Shown in pieces: positions 54,229-64,000 of a stretch of DNA of 64,000 bases. The stretch's first letter is position 1. Every line of letters starts with the position of its first letter. Source of the stretch: Novilysobacter antarcticus (GTDB lineage: Bacteria > Pseudomonadota > Gammaproteobacteria > Xanthomonadales > Xanthomonadaceae); the NCBI RefSeq assembly GCF_019802285.1, contig NZ_JAIEUJ010000002.1, positions 806,001-870,000 of the forward strand, written 5' to 3'. The notes beneath the pieces are model-generated. The model did not search any database. It was not told where the DNA came from and saw nothing but the letters and a program-made list of their open reading frames with translations. The translations under genes were made by a program, and so were the position numbers.

Positions 54229-54912
54229 ATGGAAACTACCGCTGCAATGCTCGAGACCGTCGAGCACGAGACCGGCCCGGCGCCGGAATGGTCCGTCATC
54301 TGGCTGCATGGCCTGGGCGCCGACGGCAACGACTTCGCCTCGATCGTCCCCGAACTGGTGGACCGCGACTGGCCCGCGCTGCGCTTCGTGTTCCCGCATG
54401 CGCCGGTGCGCGCGGTGACCGTCAACAACGGCGCCCGGATGCGGGCCTGGTATGACATCCGCGATTTCGACCTGGCCAACCGCGCCGACGAGGTCGGGGT
54501 GGAAGAATCGATCGCCCAGGTCGAGGCACTGATCGCGCGCGAGGTGCAGCGCGGGGTGCCGGTCGGCCACATCCTGCTGGCGGGTTTCTCCCAGGGCGGC
54601 GCGATCGTGCTGGCTACCGGGCTGCGCCGACGCGAACCATTGGCCGGGCTGGTCGCGTTGTCGACCTACCTGCCGATGGCGAACCGCGCCGGGGAACTCC
54701 TGCAGGCGGGCGCAAGCGCGCAGCCGTTGTTCATGGCCCACGGCACGCACGATCCGGTCGTGCCCTTCCAGGCCGGCGAACGCAGCGCGGAGGCGATGCG
54801 GAAACTGGGCTTCAATGTCGAGTGGCACGCCTACCCGATGGCCCATCAGGTGTGTGCCGAACAGATCAAGGCGCTGGGTGAGTGGATGGCGGCGCGTTTC
54901 GCCGCGGCTTGA
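54229..54912 (+). CDS. Carboxylesterase / acyl-protein-thioesterase-like alpha/beta hydrolase
   Basis: A 227-residue cytosolic hydrolase of the EstB/YpfH type. The nucleophile is Ser121 in AGFSQGGAIVL, the acid Asp175 in GTHDPVVPF and the base His206 in PMAHQV. The oxyanion strand IWLHGLGADGNDF lies near the N-terminus. Natural substrates in this family are short acyl esters or acylated proteins. It lies 39 bp upstream of the AlgR-like regulator and could be in the same transcript. Confidence 0.9.
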   Translation: METTAAMLETVEHETGPAPEWSVIWLHGLGADGNDFASIVPELVDRDWPALRFVFPHAPVRAVTVNNGARMRAWYDIRDFDLANRADEVGVEESIAQVEALIAREVQRGVPVGHILLAGFSQGGAIVLATGLRRREPLAGLVALSTYLPMANRAGELLQAGASAQPLFMAHGTHDPVVPFQAGERSAEAMRKLGFNVEWHAYPMAHQVCAEQIKALGEWMAARFAAA

Positions 54913-54951
54913 ACGGGGCTGCGGCTGCAAGGCCGCGATGGGGGATACGCG

Positions 54952-55707
54952 ATGAAGGTGGTCATAGCCGACGATGAGCCGCTGGCACGCACGCGCCTGC
55001 GCAGCCTGCTGAACGACATGCCCGGCATCGAGCTGGTCGGCGAAGCGGGCGACGGGCATCAGGCACTGCAGGCGTGCGCCGAACACGCGCCGGATCTGGT
55101 CTTGCTGGATATCGCCATGCCCGGCATGGACGGGCTGGAAGCCGCGCGCCACATGGCGACACTGCCGGCGCGACCGGCGGTCGTGTTCTGCACCGCCTAC
55201 GACGCGCATGCCCTGTCCGCCTTCGAGGCCGAAGCCATCGATTACCTGGTCAAACCGGTGCGTGCGGAACGGCTGACCGCAGCGCTGGAGCGCGTGCGCA
55301 CCTTCCGCGCCGGCGTGGCCCGCGCCGGGAACACCCTGGCCAGTTCGAGTCCGCCGTCCAGCGTGGATAGCGCCCCTCGCAGCCACCTGTGCGCGCGTCT
55401 GCGCGGCGGCCTGCGACTGATTCCGCTGGCTGAGGTGCGGTACCTGTTCGCGGACGAGAAGTACGTCGTCGTCCACCACGCCGGCGGCGAGGACCTGATC
55501 GAGGAATCCCTGCGCTCGCTGGAAGAGGAATTCGGCGATCGCTTCGTGCGCATCCATCGCAACTGCCTGGTGGCCCGAGACCGCATCGTCGAACTTCGGC
55601 GCAGTCCCGAAGGCCAGGTGACGGTGATCCTGCGCGCGGTGGAGCAGCCGCTGGAAGTCAGCCGCCGCTGCGCTCCCGCGGTGCGCGACACCCTGCTCCA
55701 GCTGTAA
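54952..55707 (+). CDS. LytTR-family response regulator, AlgR-like
   Basis: A 251-residue regulator. The receiver domain (1 to about 120) has phospho-acceptor Asp53 in [17 protein letters not shown], acidic pair DD at 7-8, and Lys in [13 protein letters not shown] linker of about 25 residues leads to the LytTR DNA-binding domain (about 145-250) with [15 protein letters not shown] and [15 protein letters not shown]. In Pseudomonas algR lies between algZ and hemC; here hemC follows 17 bp downstream, but no AlgZ kinase precedes it. Confidence 0.9.
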   Translation: MKVVIADDEPLARTRLRSLLNDMPGIELVGEAGDGHQALQACAEHAPDLVLLDIAMPGMDGLEAARHMATLPARPAVVFCTAYDAHALSAFEAEAIDYLVKPVRAERLTAALERVRTFRAGVARAGNTLASSSPPSSVDSAPRSHLCARLRGGLRLIPLAEVRYLFADEKYVVVHHAGGEDLIEESLRSLEEEFGDRFVRIHRNCLVARDRIVELRRSPEGQVTVILRAVEQPLEVSRRCAPAVRDTLLQL

Positions 55708-55724
55708 CCGGCGATAATGCCCGC

Positions 55725-56642
55725 ATGACCATCCTGCGCATCGCCACCCGTAAAAGCCCGCTCGCCCTGTGGCAGAGCGAACACGTCGCCACCGCCCTGC
55801 GTGCCGCCCATCCGGGCCTGCAGGTTGAGCTGGTACCGATGAGCACCCGCGGCGATGAGGTGCTGGACCGGCCGCTGGCGGCGATCGGCGGCAAGGGCCT
55901 GTTCCTGAAAGAGCTGGAAGTGGCGATGCTGCGCGGCGAGGCCGACTGCGCGGTGCACTCACTCAAGGACGTGCCGATGGACCTGGAGCCGGGCTTCGCC
56001 TTGCCGTCCATCCTGGAGCGCGCGGACTACGCCGATGCGTTCATCAGCAACCGCTACGACGCTATCGGCAGCCTGCCCGAGGGCGCGGTGGTTGGCACCT
56101 CGTCCTTGCGCCGCCAGGCCCAGCTGCGTGCGCTGCGACCGGACCTGCAGCTGCGCGACCTGCGCGGCAACGTCAATACCCGCCTGGCCAAGCTGGATGC
56201 CGGCGAGTACGACGCCATCGTGCTCGCCTGCGCTGGTCTGCACCGGCTCGGCCTGGGCGACCGGATCCGCTCCCGGCTGCTGGTGCCCGACTGGCTCCCG
56301 GCACCAGCCCAGGGCGCCATCGCGATCGAATGCCGGGACGACGATCCGGCCATCGCCGCCCTCTGCGTTGCCCTCGACCATGCCGAGACCCGCATCTGTG
56401 TCGAGGCCGAGCGGGCGATGAACCGGGCCCTGCACGGCAGTTGCCACGTTCCGGTCGCCGGCTACGCCGCGCTGGACGGGGATGCGTTGTCGCTGCATGG
56501 CATGGTCGGCTGCGCCGAGGACGGCCGCTCGGTGCGTGCGTTCAGTACCGGCCGCGCCGATGACCCCGCCGCTGTGGGCCGTGACGTCGCCGCGGGGCTG
56601 CTAAGGCAGGGGGCTGGCGAGTTCCTGCCGCCGCAGGCCTGA
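55725..56642 (+). CDS. hemC: Hydroxymethylbilane synthase (porphobilinogen deaminase)
   Basis: Joins four porphobilinogens into hydroxymethylbilane in heme synthesis. It has 305 residues with [38 protein letters not shown] (core [18 protein letters not shown]), VHSLKDVPM with the catalytic Asp, and the dipyrromethane cofactor cysteine in [12 protein letters not shown] near residue 243. It follows the AlgR-like gene as in Pseudomonas. hemD, which often follows, is not in the window. Confidence 0.97.
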   Translation: MTILRIATRKSPLALWQSEHVATALRAAHPGLQVELVPMSTRGDEVLDRPLAAIGGKGLFLKELEVAMLRGEADCAVHSLKDVPMDLEPGFALPSILERADYADAFISNRYDAIGSLPEGAVVGTSSLRRQAQLRALRPDLQLRDLRGNVNTRLAKLDAGEYDAIVLACAGLHRLGLGDRIRSRLLVPDWLPAPAQGAIAIECRDDDPAIAALCVALDHAETRICVEAERAMNRALHGSCHVPVAGYAALDGDALSLHGMVGCAEDGRSVRAFSTGRADDPAAVGRDVAAGLLRQGAGEFLPPQA

Positions 56643-56658
56643 CAGCGCCCGGAACCTC

Positions 56659-56688
56659 GGGCCGCTTAGCGAGGGGCCGCATAGCGAG
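56659..56688. repeat. Short tandem duplication between convergent genes
   Basis: Two adjacent 15-bp units, GGGCCGCTTAGCGAG and GGGCCGCATAGCGAG, differ at one base. Outer ACCTCG/CGAGGT (56654-56659 and 56685-56690) adds dyad symmetry. It lies between hemC and the convergent outer-membrane protein gene, where a terminator would be expected. Confidence 0.55.
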
Positions 56689-56690
56689 GT

Positions 56691-57356
56691 TCAGAAACGC
56701 CGGCGCAGCTTGAGCGAGGACTCGGCCGACTCCGTGCCGGTTTGCCCGGTTTCCCGGTGGCGGATCTGGAAGTCGCTTTCCAGCGTCCATTCCGGCCACA
56801 GCGACACGTCCAGCCCGAAGGACTGCTTGACGAAGGTGCTGCCGTTCTGGCCGGCTTCGAACTGGATGCGCTGCGACCAGTTGGCCCGGTCGTTGATGCG
56901 GTGACCGAAATCCACTGCCCCCCGCAGCACCGGGCCACGATGCTCAATGCCGTCATCGTTCAGCGGCGCCAACCGGTAGCCCGCCCCCACCTGCAGGCCA
57001 AGCCGCGTCGGGCCGTCGCGCAGGGCATCCACGTGGTAGCGCGTGCCAACCCGCCAGTTATTGGAGTAGCTGGCGGTGCGATCCCGCGGCCGTGCCGGTG
57101 CCCACAGGCTGATCCAGCGCTGGCTGCCCGGCAGCGTCGGCCGCGCCTTGCGCTTGTCATGGAACGTCAGTGACGGCGACAGAGCCGAGCCCCGCCGCCA
57201 CTCCTCATCGCCACAGCGGGTGGAGTAGCAGAACTGCCGCAGCTGCGCCGGATCGCTTCCCAGCTGCACCAGCGCGGGATCACCGGATACGGCGGAGGCG
57301 GCGGGCAAGGTGGTGAACGGAATGACCGCCAGGGCCATCCCCAGTACGACGCTCAT
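56691..57356 (-). CDS. Exported beta-barrel protein, DUF481-like
   Basis: A 221-residue protein with a hydrophobic N-terminus (about 1-22). The C-terminal half alternates hydrophobic and polar residues and ends in Phe (LKLRRRF), as in outer-membrane barrels. Strands such as LGLQVGAGYRLAPLND and FGLDVSLWPEWTLESDF resemble salt-induced outer-membrane proteins of the YdiY type. Two cysteines (about 43 and 48) may form a disulfide. The family call is from general appearance only. Confidence 0.6.
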   Translation of the reverse strand: MSVVLGMALAVIPFTTLPAASAVSGDPALVQLGSDPAQLRQFCYSTRCGDEEWRRGSALSPSLTFHDKRKARPTLPGSQRWISLWAPARPRDRTASYSNNWRVGTRYHVDALRDGPTRLGLQVGAGYRLAPLNDDGIEHRGPVLRGAVDFGHRINDRANWSQRIQFEAGQNGSTFVKQSFGLDVSLWPEWTLESDFQIRHRETGQTGTESAESSLKLRRRF

Positions 57357-57453
57357 CGTTGAACATGCTTAATGGCGGCACATGAGTATGCCCCGTAGCC
57401 CACGCCAGGTTGAATACCGCGCTTAAACGGACCGCCCGCCGCCGATGCCGACC

Positions 57454-58797
57454 TCAGGGTTCTTCGCGCGGGCGCTCGTCGGGCAGATCGCGCTGCGCAC
57501 GCACGATTCCCCACGCGCCCAGGGTCATGCCCAGGGCGACGAAAATGCCGGCCGCAAACACCATGCTCGAGCCCAGCACCGCGATGGCCTTGTGCAACCA
57601 CACGAAGGTGAGGTCGCCGCCTCGATAGACCACCGTGTCGATTACCGCCTTGGCCTTGTAGCGCGACTCCCGATCGACCCGCGTATAGAGCGTCTCGCGG
57701 GCCGGCTTGGCCAGCGAGAACTCGCCGGACCGGGTCACCACCTGCACGATCGCCACCATCAGCGGCAGCGGCGACGCGGCCAGAAGGCAGTAGCCCAGGA
57801 GAATCGCAATCGCCGGGCCCAGCAGTGCCGGTGCCACCCCGAAGCGCTGCAGCAGCGCGCGCGTGACAAAGACCTGCACCAGCAGGGTCACACCGTTGAC
57901 CGCCCAGTCCACCGTCGCGTAGTACCACGTGCCCGCCTCCGCGCCGGGATAGAACTGCTTCACTATCGCCGCCTGCTCGTTGTAGAGCAGCGTGCCCACG
58001 CCGACCCCGAAGAACATGGTGACCGCCAGTGCGCGCAGCAACGGCCGCTGCCAGACGAGTTTCAGCCCGGCCAGCATCGAACCACCCATCGCCTGGTCGC
58101 CGCCGCTCTCGCCGTGCTGCGCCTCGCGCCGCCGCGCCCACGGCCGCAGCTTGAGGATGCACAGCAGGCATATCGCCAGGAAGCCGGCGGACACCAGCAA
58201 CAGGTTGGCCACCCCGATCACCTCGACCAGCAGGCGGGTGATGCCAGGTCCGACCAGCGCACCGATCGTGCCTCCCGCGCCGATGTAGCCGTACACCAGC
58301 TTGGCCTGCTGGTTGTCGAACACATCGGCCATGAAGCTCCAGAACACCGTCACCGCGAACAGGTTGAATACCGCCGTCCAGATGAAGAACGCACCGCCCC
58401 GGCCGGAGACGCCGGTATGGAAAAGGCCGAAGAAAAACACCAGGCAGGCGATGAAGAACAGGTACACGACCGGCAGGAACACGCGCCGCGGGAATCGCGC
58501 GACCAGCGCGCCATAGACCGGCTGCAGGACCACCATGGTCACGAAGGTGCCGGTGAACAGCAGTTGCAGGGTGTAGTCGCCCAAGGCGAAGCCCGCGCCA
58601 TCGGCCAGAGTCAGCAGCCACTGCGGGAACACGGTGCTGGCATCACCGGAGGCACCCATCGCGTCGCGCACCGGACGCACCACGTAGTAGCCGCACAGCA
58701 GGCTGAAGAAATACAGCAACGACCACCACAGCGGCGGCGACTCGGCCAGCGCCGCGCGCAGTCGCCGGACCCGGCCCATTCCGCTGGAACCGCTCAC
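57454..58797 (-). CDS. Major facilitator superfamily transporter
   Basis: A 447-residue carrier with about twelve helices in two halves and a cytoplasmic loop (about 200-225). The first half has LLCGYYVVRPVRDAMGASGD and the second PARETLYTRVDRESRYKAKAVIDTVVYRGGD, stretches typical of the NTP/NDP-exchanger-like MFS branch in Xanthomonadaceae (core RESRYKAKAVIDTVVYRG). Substrate unknown. The GTG at 58797 overlaps the M48 stop (GTGA), which fits translational coupling; an in-frame ATG lies at 58779 and a longer opening at 58842. Confidence 0.85.
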   Translation of the reverse strand: MSGSSGMGRVRRLRAALAESPPLWWSLLYFFSLLCGYYVVRPVRDAMGASGDASTVFPQWLLTLADGAGFALGDYTLQLLFTGTFVTMVVLQPVYGALVARFPRRVFLPVVYLFFIACLVFFFGLFHTGVSGRGGAFFIWTAVFNLFAVTVFWSFMADVFDNQQAKLVYGYIGAGGTIGALVGPGITRLLVEVIGVANLLLVSAGFLAICLLCILKLRPWARRREAQHGESGGDQAMGGSMLAGLKLVWQRPLLRALAVTMFFGVGVGTLLYNEQAAIVKQFYPGAEAGTWYYATVDWAVNGVTLLVQVFVTRALLQRFGVAPALLGPAIAILLGYCLLAASPLPLMVAIVQVVTRSGEFSLAKPARETLYTRVDRESRYKAKAVIDTVVYRGGDLTFVWLHKAIAVLGSSMVFAAGIFVALGMTLGAWGIVRAQRDLPDERPREEP

Positions 58798-60698
58798 GCC
58801 TGGGCCAGCATTGGCGGCAACGGACAATGCAATACGCCGCACACCGTACGCAGCAGCTCGGACTCCGCGACAGTGATCCGACCGTCATGACCGATGGCCA
58901 GCGCGATTGCCTCCACCAGCAGGCGTTTGGCCAAGGGATCGAGGGCATCCAGCGGCAGCCAGACGTCCTCCAGCGCCAGCACTCCGCGCGCGGGAACGCT
59001 GTAGGGACGGATGTGATTGGGCAGGATGCGCTGCATGCCAGCGATGTAGGCACGCCGCGCCAACGCGGCATCCCGATGCCCCGCGTCCGCCACCACGGCC
59101 AGCAAGGTGGCGATCTCGGCCTGCAGTTTGGCCGGTTTGCGGCGACCGGTGCGGGCGTAGCGCGACGGGTCCAGCGACTCGCGCAGCTGCACGGTCAACA
59201 GGCGCCCCAGGCAATACTCGAACAGCGAGACGTTTCCATCAGCGAAGACCATCGCGTTGGCCGCATCCAGGAACAGCTCCAGCTCGGGACGCGGCCTGCG
59301 CCGCAGGACCGGGAAGGCCAGCGCCGCCAGCGGCAGCCGCAGCATCGGATGCAGGCCGTGCAATGCATCGCGCATCTGGTCCAGCTCCAGGGCCACCGAC
59401 TTTCCCATGCGCGCGCCCACCGCAAACAGCTGCTTGTCGGCGATCTGCGCGCGCTCGTCCAGCAGCAGACCCAGCACCAGCGGCATCACCCGCTCGCGGT
59501 CCGCCGCCACGGCGCGCAGCGGGTCAGGGATTCCGGCGACGATTGCATCGGCGTAGCGGTAGCTGTCGATGTCCGGCTGGCCCACCCGCTGTGACATCTG
59601 CTGCTCATCCAGAGCCTGGTCACTGGCAGCCACGGGCAACGGCAGCCCCTCGTGCAGGCCGAGCGCAAGATCCTCGTCCAGCCCGTGCGGCGGCCGGTCC
59701 ATCCATCGCCGGGCCAGCGTATCCAGCGCGGCGTTGTTGAAGGACGGATCCAGCACCCGGATGCGCTCCAGCAACGGCGGATGGGTGGAAAGCATGCGCC
59801 CAAACAGGCCGCCGAACTGGAGGCCCTCGCCAAACAGCATGTGGCTGATCTCCTCGGCATCGCCGGCGGCCACCAGATGCGAGCCATCCGGCAGCCCGGC
59901 GATTTTCTTCAACGCGCCGGCCAGTCCCGCGGTCTGGCGGGTGAACTGCACCGCACTGGCGTCCGCCAGACGCTCGCGGCTGCGGCTGATGCCGGCGCGG
60001 ATCATGCGCGCAAAAAACAGGCCGATCCAGCCCACGACCAGCGCCGCGACCGCGGCGACCACGACGAACACCGCGCCCGAGCCCCGCCCGCGTCCGCGTC
60101 CGCCCAACACGCCGAAGTGCAGGACCTTCCGGCCGATCAGCGCGATCATCGAGATGCCGAACAACACCCCGACCAGACGCAGGTTCAGGCGCATATCGCC
60201 GTTGAGGATATGGCTGAACTCGTGCGCGACCACGCCCTGCAACTCGTCGCGGTTGAGCCGCTCCAGCGCGCCACGGGTGACCGCGACCACCGCATCGGAG
60301 GGTGAGTAGCCGGCCGCGAATGCGTTGATGCCGGCATCGTGCTCGAGCACGTAGAGACGCGGCATCGGCACCCCGGAGGCGATGGTCATCTCCTCCACGA
60401 CATTGCGGAAACGGCGCAGATCCGGGTCGGCGCTGTCCTCCGGCACCGGCTCGCCGCCCATTTCCAGCGCGATCGACTCACCCCCGCGCCCGAGGCTGGA
60501 AAGCCGGTACAGCGAGCCCAGCCCGATCACCAGCAAGGTGAGCACGCTGCACCAGACCAGCACCGTGGCGTTGGCGCCGATCACGAACCAGGCGACCAGG
60601 TCGACCGCTGCCACAACCCCGAGCACCGCCAGCGAAAACAGCACGACCAGTCGAGTGGAGCTGCGCCGGGCCGCGGCCTGGTGCTCGAAGAAATTCAT
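58794..60698 (-). CDS. M48-family membrane metallopeptidase (HtpX-like, long form)
   Basis: A 634-residue inner-membrane zinc protease. Helices lie at about 17-40, 45-63, 175-190 and 200-235. The zinc site is H159-EFS-H163 in VVAHEFSHILNGD, with the third ligand in the SRSRERLADASAVQFTRQ region (core ERLADASA). Unlike HtpX it carries a 270-residue C-terminal soluble domain containing a TerB-like acidic part near the end (HDGRITVAESELLRTVC). It is encoded next to LemA, a frequent pairing in envelope stress. Confidence 0.88.
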   Translation of the reverse strand: MNFFEHQAAARRSSTRLVVLFSLAVLGVVAAVDLVAWFVIGANATVLVWCSVLTLLVIGLGSLYRLSSLGRGGESIALEMGGEPVPEDSADPDLRRFRNVVEEMTIASGVPMPRLYVLEHDAGINAFAAGYSPSDAVVAVTRGALERLNRDELQGVVAHEFSHILNGDMRLNLRLVGVLFGISMIALIGRKVLHFGVLGGRGRGRGSGAVFVVVAAVAALVVGWIGLFFARMIRAGISRSRERLADASAVQFTRQTAGLAGALKKIAGLPDGSHLVAAGDAEEISHMLFGEGLQFGGLFGRMLSTHPPLLERIRVLDPSFNNAALDTLARRWMDRPPHGLDEDLALGLHEGLPLPVAASDQALDEQQMSQRVGQPDIDSYRYADAIVAGIPDPLRAVAADRERVMPLVLGLLLDERAQIADKQLFAVGARMGKSVALELDQMRDALHGLHPMLRLPLAALAFPVLRRRPRPELELFLDAANAMVFADGNVSLFEYCLGRLLTVQLRESLDPSRYARTGRRKPAKLQAEIATLLAVVADAGHRDAALARRAYIAGMQRILPNHIRPYSVPARGVLALEDVWLPLDALDPLAKRLLVEAIALAIGHDGRITVAESELLRTVCGVLHCPLPPMLAQA

Positions 60699-60731
60699 CG
60701 GATCAGCCTGTCACCGGAACAGCCGTGCCGG

Positions 60732-61331
60732 TCAGAAAGCCACCTGCGGTGCCTGACGCATATGGGCGGCCTGGTCGGTCGGGATTTCCAGCAGGCCCGC
60801 GGGCTTGAAGCCGAAATTGCCGGCGATCACGCTGGCCGGGAACACTTCGCGCCGGTTGTTGTAGCTGGTGACGGCGTCGTTGTACGCCTGACGCGAGAAC
60901 GCGACTTTGTTCTCGGTGCTGCTGAGCTCCTCGGTCAGCTGCATCATGGTCTGGTTGGCCTTCAGGTCGGGATAGGCCTCGGCCACCGCGAGCAGGCGCC
61001 CCAGCGCACCACCGAGCAGGCCTTCGCTACTGCCCATGCGCGCCATCGCCGCCGGATCGCCGGGCAGGTTCTTGGCCGCGGCCGCACCGGACATCGCCGC
61101 CGAGCGCGCGGTCATCACCGCTTCCAAGGTCTCGCGCTCATGGGACATATAGCCCTTGGCGATCTCTACCAGATTGGGAATCAGCTCGAAGCGCCGCTGC
61201 AGCTGAACATCGATCTGCGCGAACGCGTTCCTGTAGGCGTTGCGGGCTCCGATCAGGCCGTTGTAGATCGACACCGCCCAGAAGATGAACAGGAGCACTA
61301 ACCCCAATAGAATCAGGAAGCTGAACATCAT
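60732..61331 (-). CDS. LemA-family protein
   Basis: A 199-residue protein. An N-terminal anchor (about 3-22) is followed by an extended four-helix bundle with the family signatures YNGLIGARNAYRNAFAQIDVQLQRR (core NAFAQIDVQLQRRFELIPNL), VAFSRQAYNDAVTSYNNR and the C-terminal FGFKPAGLLEIP. Function is unclear; it is often encoded with M48 proteases, as here, 33 bp upstream of one. Start at the first of two adjacent ATG codons. Confidence 0.93.
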   Translation of the reverse strand: MMFSFLILLGLVLLFIFWAVSIYNGLIGARNAYRNAFAQIDVQLQRRFELIPNLVEIAKGYMSHERETLEAVMTARSAAMSGAAAAKNLPGDPAAMARMGSSEGLLGGALGRLLAVAEAYPDLKANQTMMQLTEELSSTENKVAFSRQAYNDAVTSYNNRREVFPASVIAGNFGFKPAGLLEIPTDQAAHMRQAPQVAF

Positions 61332-61389
61332 TGCTCGCAAACCTCTGGAAAACGGCGTTATGATCGGGTGAACCCAGCATACGCAGGCG

Positions 61390-62829
61390 ATGCGACCGAT
61401 GAAAGACGAATCGAACCGGCGGACAACGCTCGCCCGGCGCGTGGCCGCACTGACCTTCCTGCTTACGGTGGCATTGGCGTCCACGGCGCAGACTTCGCTA
61501 CTGGGCGGAGACCCGCAGGCCAGCGCACCCCTGCCCGCCGACAGCTCGCCGATGGACGCGTTTATCGCTACGCAGGTGGTGCCGGATCTGCGCCCGGAGC
61601 AGCACCTGCCCGTGCCGGTACCGGTCAAGTCCAAGGGCCCTGCACTGCCGGCCGGATTCGATGTCGCCACCTTTGAGGCGATCGCCCAGCAGATGGTCGC
61701 CGACCAGCACGTACCGGGTATGGCGATGGCGATCGTGCACAACGGCGAGGTGCTCAGCGCTCGTGGCTACGGCATCACCGATGTCAGCGACGCGCAGCCG
61801 GTCGATGCGCATACCGTGTTCCGCCTGGCGTCGCTGTCAAAGGGCTTCGCCGGCACCATGGCCGGGCTGTTGGTCAACAACGGTACGCTGCGCTGGGACA
61901 GCCGACTGACCGACTACGTACCCGACTTCCGCCTGAGCCAGCCCGATGCCGCGCAGCAGATTACCGTCGCCGACATCCTCAGCCATCGGGTTGGCCTGAC
62001 CAACAACGCCTACGACCGCGATCTTGAGCGCTACGTGCCCTATCGCGACCTCAGCCGCAAGCTCGCTACGGCGCCGATGAAGTGCGCGCCGGGCACCTGC
62101 TACGCCTACCAGAACGTCGCCTTCAGCCTGATCGGCGACATCGTGTTCGCGACCACGGGCGACTTCTACAGTCAGGAAGTCAGCCGTCGGCTACTTAAGC
62201 CGCTCGGAATGAATGACGCCAGCCTGGGCCTTGAAGGGATCGAATCGAGCGCGCGCTGGGCCAAGCCGCACGTGCGCGGCAAGGGCGGCTGGGTATCGGT
62301 GATGCCCAAGTCCACCTATTACGAAGTGGCGCCCGCCGCGGGCGTCAACGCCAGCGCCAGCGATATGGCGCAATGGTTGCTCGCCCACACCGGCCATCGC
62401 CCGGACGTGCTGCCGGCGCCGCTGGTGGCGACCCTGCATGAGCCACTGGTGGCTACGCCTGACCAGACGCGTTCGTCGCCCTGGCGGCGCGCGCGCCTGG
62501 ATTCCGCCGGCTATGCGTTGGGTTGGCGGGTGTACGAGTACGCCGGCCATCGCGTGGTCTATCACGCCGGCGCGGTGCAGGGTTATCGCGGGATGATCGC
62601 GCTGGTTCCCGACACCGACCTGGGTATCGTGCTGTTGTGGAATGGCGAAAGCACGCTGCCGACGGGCCTGATGCCGACGATGCTCGACCGCGCGCTGAAC
62701 ATTCCGTCTTCATTGACGGCGTGGCTCGATCCGAAGATCGATCCCAACATCCGCTATGCCGCTGGCCCACAACAGAACAGCGACGCGCCCGGCTCGACCG
62801 CGACGCGCTCGACCGCCGCTCCGCAGTAA
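61390..62829 (+). CDS. Exported serine beta-lactamase-like hydrolase (class C / esterase type)
   Basis: A 479-residue protein with a twin-arginine-like N-terminus (NRRTTLARRVAALTFLL) and signal peptide. Active-site motifs of the S12 family are S148-LSK151 (the Ser-x-x-Lys pair), Y240-QN242 and HAG in VVYHAGAVQGYRGM. These proteins act as D-aminopeptidases, esterases or PBP-like enzymes; a true beta-lactamase activity cannot be inferred. It is divergent from lemA, with 58 bp between starts, and followed by a strong bidirectional terminator. Confidence 0.88.
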   Translation: MRPMKDESNRRTTLARRVAALTFLLTVALASTAQTSLLGGDPQASAPLPADSSPMDAFIATQVVPDLRPEQHLPVPVPVKSKGPALPAGFDVATFEAIAQQMVADQHVPGMAMAIVHNGEVLSARGYGITDVSDAQPVDAHTVFRLASLSKGFAGTMAGLLVNNGTLRWDSRLTDYVPDFRLSQPDAAQQITVADILSHRVGLTNNAYDRDLERYVPYRDLSRKLATAPMKCAPGTCYAYQNVAFSLIGDIVFATTGDFYSQEVSRRLLKPLGMNDASLGLEGIESSARWAKPHVRGKGGWVSVMPKSTYYEVAPAAGVNASASDMAQWLLAHTGHRPDVLPAPLVATLHEPLVATPDQTRSSPWRRARLDSAGYALGWRVYEYAGHRVVYHAGAVQGYRGMIALVPDTDLGIVLLWNGESTLPTGLMPTMLDRALNIPSSLTAWLDPKIDPNIRYAAGPQQNSDAPGSTATRSTAAPQ

Positions 62830-62880
62830 TCGCCGCGCTGGCGGCTCCGTCGGTCCATCGACCTGACGAAGACCGGACTG

Positions 62881-62920
62881 AAAAAGCCCTCTACCGCACT
62901 GGTCGGTAGAGGGCTTTTTT
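62881..62920. terminator. Bidirectional rho-independent terminator
   Basis: AAAAAGCCCTCTACC and GGTAGAGGGCTTTTTT form a 14-bp or longer stem with a 9-nt loop and A/T runs on both sides. It serves the convergent serine-hydrolase (+) and histone-like (-) genes. Confidence 0.92.
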
Positions 62921-62950
62921 GCTGCAGCCTGTTCGGCTACGTGTAGCTCT

Positions 62951-63889
<939 letters not shown>

Positions 63890-64000
63890 GCGATGGTTCC
63901 TCGTCAGTGGTCTATCGTCGATACAACCCGGTTCCAGGCAACGCCGTCTGCACGGCTTTCCGCCGCCAATACGCCTCACCCTGAAATACAAAAACCCGGC

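Overview
The window is GC-rich chromosomal DNA, almost fully coding, from a gammaproteobacterium of the Lysobacter/Xanthomonas group (Lysobacterales). Luteimonas or Lysobacter is my best guess from gene content and order, not from a search. Pointers are the class II (B12-dependent) ribonucleotide reductase, the block lipA-lipB-ybeD-dac-rlpA-mltB-rodA-mrdA-mreDCB, the order hslU-hslV-xerC-DUF484-dapF-lptM, two secreted S9 peptidases and the lysine/alanine-rich histone-like protein at the right edge.

Layout: 1-988 is the start of nrdJ, divergent from a DegP-type protease; a paired NrdR-box-like operator lies between them. 2.9-5.6 kb holds a YqjD/YqjE/YqjK-like membrane trio and an AI-2E family permease. 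5.7-9.5 kb holds a YigB-like phosphatase, an M17 aminopeptidase, and a membrane-anchored catalase-related peroxidase coupled to a cytochrome b561. 9.6-15.1 kb holds a small regulator/membrane-protein pair with an operator-like promoter, then a MacAB-like transporter (adaptor, ATPase, two permeases).

15.1-29.4 kb, all on the minus strand, is the cell-elongation and wall-remodelling block: mreB, mreC, mreD, mrdA, rodA, mltB, rlpA, a DD-carboxypeptidase, then ybeD, lipB, lipA and the tail-specific protease prc. 29.7-35.9 kb holds a PfkB kinase, two exported proteins of unknown function, an M1 peptidase, ubiE and a cytosine-deaminase-like enzyme.

36.0-38.6 kb is a low-GC island of four small unrelated genes, all on the plus strand, each followed by an attC-like site. 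I read it as an integron cassette array without an integrase in view. From 39.0 kb the core genome resumes: a FabR-like regulator, an ECF sigma factor with a membrane partner, hslUV behind a sigma-32 promoter, xerC, DUF484, dapF, lptM, a DUF454 protein, two S9 peptidases and a WYL regulator. 52.4-64.0 kb carries an SLC13 permease, an esterase, an AlgR-like regulator, hemC, an outer-membrane protein, an MFS carrier, an M48 protease, LemA, a serine hydrolase and the histone-like protein.

The most unusual non-coding features are two pairs of hairpins, at 32221-32454 and 42973-43179. Within each pair the cores are nearly identical but the flanking stems differ, and the stem differences are compensated base by base. 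They look like selected structures: mobile hairpin repeats or unrecognised structured RNAs.
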